Shown: piece after piece, positions 8,647 through 17,805 of the stretch
How positions within the stretch are numbered: position 1 is the first letter of the stretch
Layout: the number at the start of each line of letters is the position of its first letter
Source of the DNA: Mesorhizobium silamurunense
GTDB taxonomy: Bacteria; Pseudomonadota; Alphaproteobacteria; Rhizobiales; Rhizobiaceae
Direction: 5' to 3'
DNA: 64,000 bases
Assembly (NCBI RefSeq): GCF_014843825.1
Contig: NZ_JHQR01000216.1
Location: 34,373 to 98,372, forward strand
Notes under the pieces: generated by a model
What the model was told of the DNA's origin: nothing
What the model saw: only the letters and a program-made list of their open reading frames with translations
Database searches by the model: none
Position numbers and translations under genes: made by a program

Positions 8647-8678
8647 CCGGACGCGAGAAGCCCTGGCTTCGCGTCCGG
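8647..8678. other. Strong hairpin in the 8366-8788 intergenic region
   Basis: CCGGACGCG pairs with CGCGTCCGG, and an inner AAGC/GCTT extends the stem after a 2-nt bulge. It is not followed by a T-run on either strand. It could be a transcript end, an RNA structure or a protein-binding site. The rest of this 423-bp gap contains element copy 3 and two copies of TGCACCTGTTT (near 8537 and 8717). Confidence 0.4.
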
Positions 8679-8788
8679 GACAGTCAGGATCTCCACCCTC
8701 AGTCCACTGTGAACCCTGCACCTGTTTAACCAGTGCGGCTTAACGCTCATTTGCGATCGCGTTTGGATCGACATGGAGGTTGACCCGG

Positions 8789-9286
8789 ATGATCTCCGCC
8801 ATCTTGCAAGAAGAAGACATTTCGCTTGACCTTGTGACCAAGGGAAAGCAATCAGCCTTGTCAAAAATTGCGATCAGGATTGCGCGGAGAACTGGGCTCG
8901 ACGAGCAGATGGTTCTGCGCGGTCTTTTCGACCGCGAGCGCCTCGCCTCCACGGGCATCGGTCGTGGTGTCGCGATCCCCCACGCTGTGCTCAGCACAAT
9001 CTATTCGCCTGTCGCGTCTTTGACACGCTTGGCCCCGCGCATCGATTTCGAGGGCCCGGACGATGACCCCGTCGATCTCATTTACACTGTGCTCTGGCCG
9101 CGCTCTGCCACTTCCGCCTTTCTCCCCGCCCTTTCGCAGATGTGCCGGCTGTTTCGGACATCTCAGGTTCGGGAGCAGCTCCGGCAGGCACGGTCATCTG
9201 ATGAGGTGTTGGCGATTCTCGAAACTGAGCCGCATCAGGAATTTCCACCAATCTGCACACTTCCCGCGTCGGGCCTGGCCTTGTGA
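8789..9286 (+). CDS. PTS EIIA-like protein (PtsN family, nitrogen-PTS type)
   Basis: About 165 residues from the ATG at 8789 (MISAILQEED); an ATG 9 nt earlier is also possible. It has the EIIA-Ntr fold signature, including STGIGRGVAIPHAV with the phospho-accepting histidine near residue 65. PtsN proteins receive phosphate from the PTS-Ntr chain and regulate transport or metabolism. It stands alone here, away from rpoN, so it is probably an accessory paralogue. The C-terminus (EPHQEFPPICTLPASGLAL) goes slightly beyond the usual domain. Confidence 0.8.
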   Translation: MISAILQEEDISLDLVTKGKQSALSKIAIRIARRTGLDEQMVLRGLFDRERLASTGIGRGVAIPHAVLSTIYSPVASLTRLAPRIDFEGPDDDPVDLIYTVLWPRSATSAFLPALSQMCRLFRTSQVREQLRQARSSDEVLAILETEPHQEFPPICTLPASGLAL

Positions 9287-9825
9287 TGTCTGGGCAGCTC
9301 AGTAATGCCTAGAATCCATTGACCCGGCGCATCCCCAGTCAAATAGGGGCTCGCTACCAGCCGATTGAGCGGCCTTCGCGCGACATTACAGCATCTTCGG
9401 ATCCCTTTCTGCGCGGCAACCCCAACAGAATGTCGCGTCGTCACATTCCTCCGAGGGCCGTGCCGCGCTGCGGCAACGCGCGGTCTGGTTCCCCGCGGGC
9501 ACTGCGAACCATCAGCCTCGCCGCCGAGCTATGTATCCGTTTTGACTCACGATCGCAGGCCTCAACGAAGACCATCAGGGAATTCGGACCGGGGCATGCT
9601 TCGCAAAGGCGAAGGCGACGGCGGCGACTTTAGACTCGCGCATATGCCGCCAACGACGTCATGGCTACGTGGAGCGCGAAATCGCGCGCAGCGTTCCGTA
9701 CGCCTCCTCTATCGACCTGATCAATCATTTCTGCGACCTTACCGCCTGCCCACGGCGTAACGGGGTCGCACTCAATCCCGTCGCAACACAGCTTTCCAGG
9801 CTGCTCCGCTCGAGGCGCCGAGCCG
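9287..9825. other. Non-coding / degenerate stretch
   Basis: No intact gene is visible. On the plus strand around 9680-9770 the translation IDLINHFCDLTACP...NGVAL weakly resembles the C-terminal SGNH part of an acyltransferase-3 family protein, which would make it a decayed remnant. The rest shows nothing recognisable. Confidence 0.3.
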
Positions 9826-10980
9826 TCAACTGACTTGAATACGGCGGGTCACCTGTCCGTTGCTCTCCCAATAGGTGTGTTTTTTGGCAATCCACGGATC
9901 GCTCATTGCCGGCTGAATGTTGCCGCTCTTATCGATCGCGCGCGAGGTGACGGTGTGTTCCCCAGCGGACGGTTTGGGCCAGTCCAGAGACCACATCTTC
10001 CAGGCGAACTCCGCCTCTTCGGTGCCGTCCATGGTCGCCGGCATCCACGGCCCATCGTCGATCTTCACCTCGACCCGGTCGATCGGCGCACCCCAGGCCG
10101 CTCCGACGATCCGATAATCGCTGCCGATATGAGTCACCCGAGCCGGCGCCGATTTGAGGTGCGCCCGTCCGACGGACGTTTCTACCCACACGGTCTCGCC
10201 ATTGTGGTCTTCCTCGCGGAGCGTGACGTAGTCGCGTCCCATGAACCGGTTCTCGAAGCGCTGGTCGCGCACGTCGATGCGCTTGAGCCATTTCGCGTTT
10301 GCGATCCCGTACCAGCCGGGCGCTATCAGCCGAACCGGGAACCCGTTATCGGCCGGCAAGGGAGTTCCGTTCATCTCGTAGCAAAGGATGTTTTTTGGAT
10401 CCATGGCGTCTGCGAGCGACATGCTGCGCGCAAAGTTCTGCTTGAACTTAACGTCATCGGCCCGCTTGATCTCGCCTTCGTCGGCGGCCCAGAAAACGAC
10501 CTCGATGCCGCCGTCGAGAACGCCGGCCTCCTTTAGGATCGGGGCGAGCGGCGTGCCCGCCCAGCGCGCATTACCGATGCCGCCGTTGAAAAACGGGAGG
10601 CCGGTATTGCCCGAACATTCGACTGTGAACGTCACTTCCTGGCGCGGCCGGGCCTTGATGTCGGCGAGCGTCAGGGCCATCGGCTTTTTGACTAGGCCGC
10701 TGATTTCGAGCTTCCACGTGCCTGCGTCGATGACCGGCCTGTTGAAATGCGCAATTGAAAAGAACCTGTCGTTGGGCGTCACCCATGAATCGAGGTCCTC
10801 CCAGACGAGTTGATTCTTGATGACCTCCGGCACCGGGTTCGGCGGCAGTTGATCGGTCCATTTGACGACTTCCTCGCCGGGCCGTGTAGGAAAAGGGTAA
10901 GCCCGCGAGGCATGGAGAGCGGCGATTGCGGCAAGAGCCGCGCTTCCTTGAATAAGTTCTCTGCGTTGAAGATGAGGCAT
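9826..10980 (-). CDS. Exported sulfite-oxidase-family molybdopterin enzyme
   Basis: 384 residues. A Tat-type leader (QRRELIQGSAALAAIAAL) is followed by the molybdopterin-binding domain with the Mo-coordinating cysteine in TFTVECSGNTG (about residue 123). A C-terminal Mo-cofactor oxidoreductase dimerisation domain begins near residue 265. This is the arrangement of periplasmic sulfite dehydrogenase SorA and relatives. No SorB cytochrome gene is adjacent, so the electron acceptor is unclear. The real substrate may be sulfite or another oxyanion. The flanks are degenerate DNA. Confidence 0.85.
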   Translation of the reverse strand: MPHLQRRELIQGSAALAAIAALHASRAYPFPTRPGEEVVKWTDQLPPNPVPEVIKNQLVWEDLDSWVTPNDRFFSIAHFNRPVIDAGTWKLEISGLVKKPMALTLADIKARPRQEVTFTVECSGNTGLPFFNGGIGNARWAGTPLAPILKEAGVLDGGIEVVFWAADEGEIKRADDVKFKQNFARSMSLADAMDPKNILCYEMNGTPLPADNGFPVRLIAPGWYGIANAKWLKRIDVRDQRFENRFMGRDYVTLREEDHNGETVWVETSVGRAHLKSAPARVTHIGSDYRIVGAAWGAPIDRVEVKIDDGPWMPATMDGTEEAEFAWKMWSLDWPKPSAGEHTVTSRAIDKSGNIQPAMSDPWIAKKHTYWESNGQVTRRIQVS

Positions 10981-11756
10981 GCTGTTTTCCCTCCCAGTTG
11001 ATCCGGAACGGGCTGCAGCGTCCTTTTGAGCCGTAGCCTGATCACGGACAGGCGCACAATGAATGACCGCCCCACCCGGATGTCCGGACAGGTATCAGGC
11101 AATCAGCGAGGCATCTCAAGCATGTGAAGCATTGGACGAAACTCTACTTGGGTTTCGCCCCTGGAGAGTGCGCCTTTGAAGTTGAAGTGTCCACAACTTG
11201 GACGGGATAGTGACTTTGCGGTGTTCGACTTGGTTTCCCGGTCCTGCCAAAAGTCGGAGCGCCTCGGATCGCTATCGAGCGGGATGGCAACTTCCAGGCT
11301 AATCGAAAGCTCAATTTGCGCGTGACCAATTCAGGCCCATGACCCGACGCTGCCTTTCCAAGCAATCACCATAGAGATCCGGATCGGTTGAAAAGCTGCA
11401 GTTCATTCAGTTCGTCGTAACGAGCGCCCTGCGCCGACCGATCCCGATCCGTAGGGCCGGATCTGGCGCAATCGCGACCCCTAGCTTGGCGGTGGCGAAG
11501 CGGGCCTCAACGGCCGACAAGAGGCGCGTTGCAGCCGGCCGGGCTTCCCAGAATGAACACGCGAGATTCGCGATCCGGACGACACGCTCTTGCGTGACAG
11601 CTCTCTGTTATGATCTGGTCGGATCACGCTTGAAGGCCTGATATCTTTTGGAGATCGAGGCGCGCGGTGAACTCGACCTGCCCGAGCATGTGCAGGCTCT
11701 TCTCCACTCAACGATGTGGAAGGGATGAGACCGACAGCTGAGCCGGTCAACTCCCA
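10981..11756. other. Non-coding / degenerate stretch
   Basis: No gene with convincing codon use or family resemblance was found in this ~775-bp interval. Only short stop-interrupted frames are present. Confidence 0.4.
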
Positions 11757-11956
11757 TCAGATCGTCCGCAACTCACCGGCTGACGTCTTTCCGGAACGTT
11801 CGTCTTGTACCAGTTCGTAGCTGATCTTCTGGCCATCATTGAGGCCTCGCAAGCCGGAGCGCTCGACGGCAGAAATATGCACGAAACATCCGGACCGCCC
11901 TGATCAGGCTGAATGAAACCAAAACCCTTTTGCGAATTGAACCATTTTACCGTTCC
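11757..11956 (-). pseudogene. Cold-shock protein (Csp) pseudogene
   Basis: The minus strand encodes GTVKWFNSQKGFGFIQPD, the RNP1-containing start of a CspA-type protein. A one-base deletion near 11884 shifts the frame, and the remainder (HISAVERSGLRGLNDGQK, ending VQDERSGKTSAGEL) follows in another frame to a stop at 11757. No start codon exists where the family begins; the frame is open upstream as ASAGTVKW. Both defects indicate a dead gene that has lost its 5' end and frame. Confidence 0.75.
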
Positions 11957-12335
11957 GGCAGAGGCGCGAGCGCGGAAGTCTTTGGAGTGATCGACCTCAC
12001 CAGCAAAATTGATGCCCAGATCGGCGCAATCAACTTGGGACGCGCCATCCAGTTCGTCGCCAATGCGTCGGTCCTTGGCTATGACGTTCGTGGCGCGATG
12101 GTTTTCTATGGTGAGCCCGGAACGCCAAGTCTAAGAAAATGGGACTGCGAGCGGTTGTGGGCGCAGGGCGCCCTGCTCCAATCTTAGACGCATTTCAGAG
12201 CACCGCTCCCAAGCGGGTCTAGACGGTTATGCCGAAACTGAGCAGCGGCCGGCACGTTTCAGCTTAGCGGGGTAAGGCCAGCATCGCGCCGGCCTTGACC
12301 GCCAGAGTCTGGGGGACAGCACCCGGCTGCGAGAA
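11957..12335. other. Region without a recognisable gene upstream of fic
   Basis: An 85-codon open frame (11930-12187) partly overlaps the csp remnant on the other strand and resembles no known family. I see no reliable gene, repeat or RNA before the direct-repeat cluster at 12336. Confidence 0.35.
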
Positions 12336-12490
12336 CCGTTTTTCGGACATTTCTCCTTTTAGTAACGATTTTCATGCACTAGAATCGTTTTTCATGAATT
12401 CGGGTAGTCTGACCAAAATTCGACAAGGTACGGTTTTCATGGCTGCCTCACAGCAGCATCAGTTTTCAGGGCCTGTGAACGTTTTTCAGG
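12336..12490 (+). repeat. Cluster of five ACGTTTTTCATG-like direct repeats at the fic promoter
   Basis: Related 12-14-mers in the same orientation occur at about 12334, 12364, 12383, 12429 and 12478: AACCGTTTTTCGG, AACGATTTTCATG, AATCGTTTTTCATG, TACGGTTTTCATG and AACGTTTTTCAGG. The fourth contains the proposed fic ATG and the fifth lies inside the gene. Such iterated sites at a promoter suggest an operator for a repressor, possibly autoregulation. Confidence 0.5.
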
Positions 12491-13983
12491 AAATACGCCT
12501 TCCTGAAACAGCGACCCCGGCTGGTTACAGCGCGCTGATCGGCGCCTACGGGCTCGCCGTGCCTTTGCCGCGGATGCTTTCCGCCACCGGCGAGCATCAC
12601 CGCATCACCGAGCGGGACGGCTGGCGCATCATGACGCCGCGCCACGCGCCGCATCCCACGCTCGAAGGCCACCTGACCTTTGCGCTCAAGTACGAGGGAC
12701 TCGATCTCGCCGTCCTCAAGCGATTATTCCAGGCGACTGGCCCCGCGACGATCGAGGCACTTGTTCGCGCAAGTCCGACCGGCAGTTATGCCCGCCGCAT
12801 CTGGTTTCTATACGAGTGGCTCACCGGAACGCGCCTCGATATGCCGGACGCGGACGCCGGACGCTACGTTCCGGTGATCGATCCCGAACTGCAATGGGCG
12901 GCGCCGGGAATCACGGCGTCGCGCTACCGCGTGAAGGACAACCTGCCCGGTACGCCGGATTTCTGCCCGCTGGTCTTCCGCACCAAGGCTCTGAACGAAT
13001 TCATCGGCATGGCGCTGCCGCAGCGCGCGCAGGCAATCGTCGCCAATGTGCCGCGCGACCTTCTTGCAAGAACCGCCGCCTTCCTCCTGCTCAAGGACTC
13101 GCGCTCAAGTTATGCCATCGAAGGCGAGCGTCCGCCACAGGACCGCATCCAGCGCTGGGGACGCGCCATCGGCGAAGCCGGCCGCCAGCCTATCGATCGC
13201 GACGAACTGCTGCGCCTGCAAAGAATCGTTCTTGGCGATACCCGGTTCGTGAGACCCGGCTTTCGCCAGGAAGGCGGCTTCGTCGGTGAGCACGACCGCG
13301 ACAGCCGCGTGCCGCTGCCCAATCACATCAGCGCCCGGCCCGAAGACCTGCCCTCGCTCATTGACGGCATGGTCGCGTTCGACCGCGCCCCGGCGCAAGG
13401 TCTGGATGCCGTCATCGCCGCCGCGATCCTCGCTTTCGGCTTCGTCTACATCCATCCCTTCGAGGATGGGAATGGGCGTATTCACCGCTACCTGATCCAC
13501 CACGTGCTTGGCATACGCGGCTTCAACCCGCCCGGCGTAGTGTTCCCGGTCTCGGCCGCCATCCTCGATGAGATCAATGAGTACCGGCGGGTGCTCGAGA
13601 GCTATTCGCGGCGCCTGCTGCCGCTGATCGAATGGGAGCCGACACCGCAATTCAACGTACGGGTCCTGAATGACACCGGCGATTTCTACCGCTTCTTCGA
13701 CGCAACGCCGCACGCCGAATTCCTCTATGCCTGCGTGCGCAGAACCGTTGAGCGGGATCTTCCCGACGAAACTGCCTTCCTGCAGCGCTATGATCAGTTC
13801 CGGCAGCAAGTTGACGCCTTCATCGACATGCCCGAACGGCTGACTGACCTGCTCTTCCGCTTCCTGAAGCAAAACGGCGGCCGGCTTTCGAACCGCGCAC
13901 GCGAACGGGAATTTGCTGCCCTAACGGATGCGGAAGAAGAACGCATCGAGGCGATTTATCGCGAGGTTTTCGGCAATGACTGA
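12439..13983 (+). CDS. Class II Fic protein (self-inhibited AMPylase-type)
   Basis: 514 residues from the ATG at 12439 (MAASQQHQFSG), preferred over 12295 because the conserved region begins here. The Fic motif HPFEDGNGR is complete, with catalytic His near residue 339. An N-terminal inhibitory motif of the class II form ([ST]xxxE[GN]) is seen as S-Y-A-I-E-G at residues 224-229, so the protein probably carries its own antitoxin helix and needs no separate partner. A ~200-residue N-terminal region and a ~120-residue C-terminal region flank the Fic core. Fic enzymes transfer AMP or related groups to target proteins. It lies among pseudogenes behind a cluster of direct repeats. Confidence 0.88.
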   Translation: MAASQQHQFSGPVNVFQEIRLPETATPAGYSALIGAYGLAVPLPRMLSATGEHHRITERDGWRIMTPRHAPHPTLEGHLTFALKYEGLDLAVLKRLFQATGPATIEALVRASPTGSYARRIWFLYEWLTGTRLDMPDADAGRYVPVIDPELQWAAPGITASRYRVKDNLPGTPDFCPLVFRTKALNEFIGMALPQRAQAIVANVPRDLLARTAAFLLLKDSRSSYAIEGERPPQDRIQRWGRAIGEAGRQPIDRDELLRLQRIVLGDTRFVRPGFRQEGGFVGEHDRDSRVPLPNHISARPEDLPSLIDGMVAFDRAPAQGLDAVIAAAILAFGFVYIHPFEDGNGRIHRYLIHHVLGIRGFNPPGVVFPVSAAILDEINEYRRVLESYSRRLLPLIEWEPTPQFNVRVLNDTGDFYRFFDATPHAEFLYACVRRTVERDLPDETAFLQRYDQFRQQVDAFIDMPERLTDLLFRFLKQNGGRLSNRAREREFAALTDAEEERIEAIYREVFGND

Positions 13984-14059
13984 CGCGAGGGCGAGCGCCG
14001 TCAATTTATCCCGAATGGACCGAATACCGTAAAAGAAGGATCTCGATCCGCGCGGCATG

Positions 14060-14896
14060 CAGAATAGCAGTGTCAGCCCATATCAGTTGAACTCGTCGAG
14101 GCCATGGGCGAGTGGTTCGTGCGCGTGTGTGAGGGCAACGGGTAGTTCGCCGACCAGTGACCTGTCGCGGCTCAAGGCGCTCTATGTTCCGCATTGGGTG
14201 ATGTGGAAGCAGGAATGGAATGTTGCGATCGAGGCCTTTGTCCGGGGCGGCGGCACGCTGATCCTGTCGGCGCTGACGGGCCAACCACATCGTTCGTGAG
14301 CAGGCACCCGGGCGCGGGCTTTCGGCGCTGAGCGGCGTCAAGGTCGCCGAGTTCGGCCGCCTCGTTCCGCGAGGCGGCGCCGGCCTGTTTCCGCTGTTCC
14401 GCCAGGCCGCGGCGGGCGCCTATGTGCCTCCGGCGCCACTGCCGGCCTCGTCGGCGGAGCGCAAGTACCACTTCACCTTCGGCAACAGAGAGTTCGAGGC
14501 CGCCCACCTCTACGAACTGCTTGAGGTCGGGCCGGACACCGAGGTTCTCGGCACATGGTCGGACCGCTTTTGCGCCGGACAACCTGCGATCACTTCCCGG
14601 CAAGTCGGCCAAGGCCGCGTCGTCTATGTCGGCACCTATCTTACGCCCGACCTTGCCGAAGCCATTGCCGATGTCGGGCGGGCGTGGCGCCTCTGCTTCC
14701 TGAATTGCCTGATGGAGTGGAGGTGTCGGTCCGCGAGGCTGAGGACCGACAACTGATGTTCATTCAAAACACCACGGGGGTTTCCGTCGTGGTGCCGGGC
14801 GTGCCCCGGGGCCTGGACCTGCTGACCGACCGTCCAGCAGTCGGGCCCTTGCAGCTCGAAGCCTATGGCTGTGCGGTGATTTCACTCAGCTCTTGA
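14060..14896 (+). pseudogene. GH42 beta-galactosidase C-terminal remnant, frameshifted
   Basis: Three consecutive plus-strand frames carry colinear pieces of a family 42 beta-galactosidase: LKALYVPHWVMWKQEW with GGGTLILSALTG (trimerisation domain), then NHIVREQAPGRG...GVKVAEFGRL...QVGQGRVVYVGTYL after a shift near 14285, then LPELPDGVEVSVREA...FIQNTTG after a shift near 14685, ending at a stop at 14896. The catalytic TIM barrel is missing. The gene is truncated and doubly frameshifted. Confidence 0.75.
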
Positions 14897-14932
14897 GAAG
14901 GTATGGCCGACAGGGCCATCGCGTTCAGGTAT

Positions 14933-15520
14933 TCACGCCGAGTTCGTTCGTATCTCTGGTCCTATGTTCATTCGTGCCTTGGCCCACAGCCGCCGCGGCA
15001 CCTGCTCAGGAACCATTCCGTCAAATCTAGCTGTCTCAATATTCTCGACGAATTCTGAAATGGGCTGAATGTCCGGTGGGCGTTCGGCTAGCTGTCGAAG
15101 GACCGCCTCGGCCTCTTCAGGCGTCGTCTCCAGAACGGTCACGCCCACTTCGTGCACAGCGCATTCAAGACCTGCCGAAACCATCGTGATGGCGAGAACG
15201 GCATTGGCTTCGGTGCCTCTCCAGGTCGGGACGTGCGTATCCTTCCCTGCCGGGAGGAATCTGATCTGCGGCAATCCGAGCTCCCTCCCCTGACGCTGGA
15301 AGTCAACGGCGGCCGCATCGAGATAGGCGGGAATGTCGCCGCCTTCCAGGACCGCTCGCATCTCGGCCGAGAGCCTGTCGTGGACAGGTTCGCTCATCAC
15401 GTTGTCGAACTGACGAATCTTCCCGGACCGATGCCGCTCGACCTCGAGCACCTTGCTGCGGTCGTCCACCGATCGATGCGCCAGCGCTGCCCGGCGAACG
15501 CAATCACCACTCCGACGGCG
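14933..15520 (-). pseudogene. C-terminal remnant of an Lhr-like DEAD/DEAH helicase
   Basis: The long frame (to 15565) encodes VDDRSKVLEVERHRSGKI, EPVHDRLSAEMRAVLEG, IPAYLD and a WRGTEANAVLA segment, as in the C-terminal part of Lhr-type helicases. The preceding conserved piece VVIAFAGQRWRI is in a different frame, so there is a frameshift near 15480. Helicase motifs I-VI are absent. The assignment comes from motif recall and needs a profile search. Confidence 0.5.
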
Positions 15521-15729
15521 CGCGGTGGCGAACGATCCGATGGCGGCCGAACTGATGGACGCCATGCTTGATCTGACTGCGGTTCATGTCGCGGACTGTG
15601 CACACTAGGCGGCGGGTCCATGAAGCCCGCCGGACGCGCGTTCCGGCGCAGGCAGGCTGATCCGCGACCAAGTGAATCAGCCTCGATTCCGCTGTCGCTT
15701 GGCACCGGCGAATATGGTCTCATCCAGTC

Positions 15730-15870
15730 ATGGCGATGACGGCGGACCAGCTTCCCGACGATCCGGATGTGCTGAAGGCGATGGTCCTGGCGCGTGACGT
15801 CGAGAATGCTCGCCTGACCCAGATCATCAAGGAATTGCAGCGCCACCGCTTTGGCCGTCGCGCTACCGCT
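15730..15870 (+). pseudogene. IS66-type transposase N-terminal fragment
   Basis: About 47 codons (ADQLPDDPDVLKAMVLA, then IIKELQRHRFGRRA) match the coiled-coil start of IS66-family TnpC transposases. The frame then leaves the family and runs into a dehydrogenase fragment. It is a short relic with no visible terminal repeats. Confidence 0.6.
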
Positions 15871-15995
15871 TCCTGGAGAAAACGCCTACCGCAAACTCGA
15901 CAACGTGACGCTAACAGCGCACGCGGCCTATATGACCGGCGACGCCTATCAGGAGCTGTGGCGCAGGACACTTGCCGTGTTCGACGAATTGCGGT
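15851..15995 (+). pseudogene. D-2-hydroxyacid / phosphoglycerate dehydrogenase C-terminal fragment
   Basis: The frame encodes LPGENAYRKLDNVTLTAHAA then YMTGDAYQELWRRTL, the last NAD-domain strand with the catalytic-His context (HAA) and terminal helix of D-isomer hydroxyacid dehydrogenases. It is fused directly to the IS66 relic and lacks the rest of the enzyme. Confidence 0.55.
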
Positions 15996-16357
15996 TATCA
16001 GCCACGGCGTCACCAGTGCCGTCAAGGCGACATCCCGTCGCTTCGCGTCAACGACATGCGGACGGAACAATCTTGCTTCGACAAAGGCGTCGGTTCGTCG
16101 AATCCAAAGCGTATTCTTGTGCGCATTCCGCGGCGTGTTGATGAAAAGGGCGAAGAATGGGACCGTTCCTTCCGATCGCCAAGGAGCAATATCAGGCGAT
16201 GATTTCGAGCCTGAACTGGGGAGGGGAATCCCGGGCAGACTTCTCAGCGTTCGGCATGTCGGCGAATACTATTACACCTCGCCCTTTGGCTTGAAAGGCG
16301 CTGCGTTAATCGCGTCGTTCATGGACGGCTGGGAAGAAGACGTCAGTCTTCGACACT
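15996..16357. other. Region without a recognisable gene
   Basis: Downstream of the scrapyard and of the ABC operon end. Open frames exist but none shows family resemblance; a short stretch near 16155-16270 (LPIAKEQYQAMISSLNWGG) could be a relic of an unknown gene. Confidence 0.35.
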
Positions 16358-17071
16358 TCAGGCTCCGCCCATGTAAATATCCATGATCTGACGGTCGTCG
16401 CGCACGTCTTGCGGGCTGCCCTCGAAGCGTTTCGAGCCGGCGGCCAAGATGTAGAGTTTGTCCGCGATCGGCATGGCTTCGCGGATGTTCTGCTCGACCA
16501 TCAATATGCCAATGCCTTGCTTCGTCAGCGTCGTGATGCGCTCCAGCGTCTCGATCACCATGGCCGGCGACAGGCCGGCGGAAGGCTCGTCGAGCAGGAT
16601 AAAGCGCGGCTCCGAAACCAGTGCGCGGGCCAGCGACAGCATCGCCTGCTCGCCGCCCGACAACGCGCCGGCCGCCGTCTTGCGCCGCCTAGCCAGCGAC
16701 GGATACTGGCCGATCAACATCTCAATGCGACTTTCCACCAGCCGCTTGTCGGCGATAGCGTAACCACCCATGCGCAGGTTCTCCATCACCGTCAGGCGCG
16801 GGAACACGCCGCCGCCCTGCGGCATCAGCACCAGTCCCTGCCGTACCACCTGGTGCACGGGCAGATTGGAAAGCACAGTGTCGCCAAGGCGGGCGGCGCC
16901 GCTCCACACCGGCAGCGCCCCGGCGATGGCCTTTAGCAAGGTGGATTTGCCGCAGCCGTTCGGCCCGAAGATGCAAGTGATTTTCCCGAGCTCAGCCGTC
17001 AGTGAGATGCCATGGACGACCTCCTGCTTGCCGTAGCCGGTGATGATGTTCTCGGAGGCCAGCGTGCTCAT
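16358..17071 (-). CDS. Branched-chain-type ABC transporter ATPase (LivF family)
   Basis: 237 residues with Walker A GPNGCGKST (about residue 36), signature LSGGEQ and Walker B FILLDEPS. Its short length and closing segment fit LivF. It is the last gene of a five-gene importer operon; its ATG overlaps the LivG-type stop by four bases. It energises uptake of an amino acid or related carboxylate bound by the protein encoded at 19827. Confidence 0.9.
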   Translation of the reverse strand: MSTLASENIITGYGKQEVVHGISLTAELGKITCIFGPNGCGKSTLLKAIAGALPVWSGAARLGDTVLSNLPVHQVVRQGLVLMPQGGGVFPRLTVMENLRMGGYAIADKRLVESRIEMLIGQYPSLARRRKTAAGALSGGEQAMLSLARALVSEPRFILLDEPSAGLSPAMVIETLERITTLTKQGIGILMVEQNIREAMPIADKLYILAAGSKRFEGSPQDVRDDRQIMDIYMGGA

Positions 17072-17805
17072 TGCGGGCGCCCCAGGTAGGTCTGCATGAC
17101 TTCAGAATTGCGCACGATGTCCTCGAAAGAGCCGCTGGTTACCACCCGTCCCGAATCCATGACGATAATTCGGTCGCAGACGTTGCGAACCATCTCCATG
17201 TCATGTTCGATGACGAGGAAGGACACGCCCTGTTCGCGTAGCCGGGCAATCGCTTCCAGGATGATCTTGCGGATGTTGGGGTGGACTCCTGCTGTTACCT
17301 CGTCGAGCAGGATCAGCGATGCCTGCCGCATGACGGCGCGGCCAAATTCCAGCAGCTTCTGCTGACCGCCGGACAGGTCCGAGGCGCGGTTGTCGGCAAC
17401 ATGATCGAGCTTGAGGAGGGAAAGCGTCTCGGCCGCGCGCTCGTATGCGCCCTGCCAGTGACCTTCCGCCGCCGCTGCAAGAAGGTTGTCGGTCACCGTC
17501 ATATTGTCGAACAGGGCCGGGATCTGGAAGGTACGGGCCAGGCCGAGCCGGGCGATCCTGTGCGCGCTCATTCCGGCGACGGCACGGCCGTCGAAGCGGA
17601 TCTCGCCCTTGTCCGGCATCACCATGCCGGAGACGAGGCTGAACAGCGTCGATTTTCCGCAACCATTTGGGCCGATGAGTCCGGCGATCTCGTGCCGCCC
17701 GACCGCTAGTTCGACGCCGTTGGCGGCCTTGATGCCGCCGAAATGCTTAAAGAGCCCGCGCACACTCAGGATCGGATCGGCTGCCGACTGCATCCCGCCG
17801 TTCAT
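17068..17805 (-). CDS. Branched-chain-type ABC transporter ATPase (LivG family)
   Basis: 245 residues from the ATG at 17805 (MNGGMQSAADP). The open frame extends far upstream through the LivM gene, but the family starts here. Walker A GPNGCGKST, signature LSGGQQK and Walker B LILLDEVTAG are present. In the Walker B region the common proline after DE is replaced by Val. It overlaps LivM by four bases and LivF by four bases. Confidence 0.9.
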   Translation of the reverse strand: MNGGMQSAADPILSVRGLFKHFGGIKAANGVELAVGRHEIAGLIGPNGCGKSTLFSLVSGMVMPDKGEIRFDGRAVAGMSAHRIARLGLARTFQIPALFDNMTVTDNLLAAAAEGHWQGAYERAAETLSLLKLDHVADNRASDLSGGQQKLLEFGRAVMRQASLILLDEVTAGVHPNIRKIILEAIARLREQGVSFLVIEHDMEMVRNVCDRIIVMDSGRVVTSGSFEDIVRNSEVMQTYLGRPQ

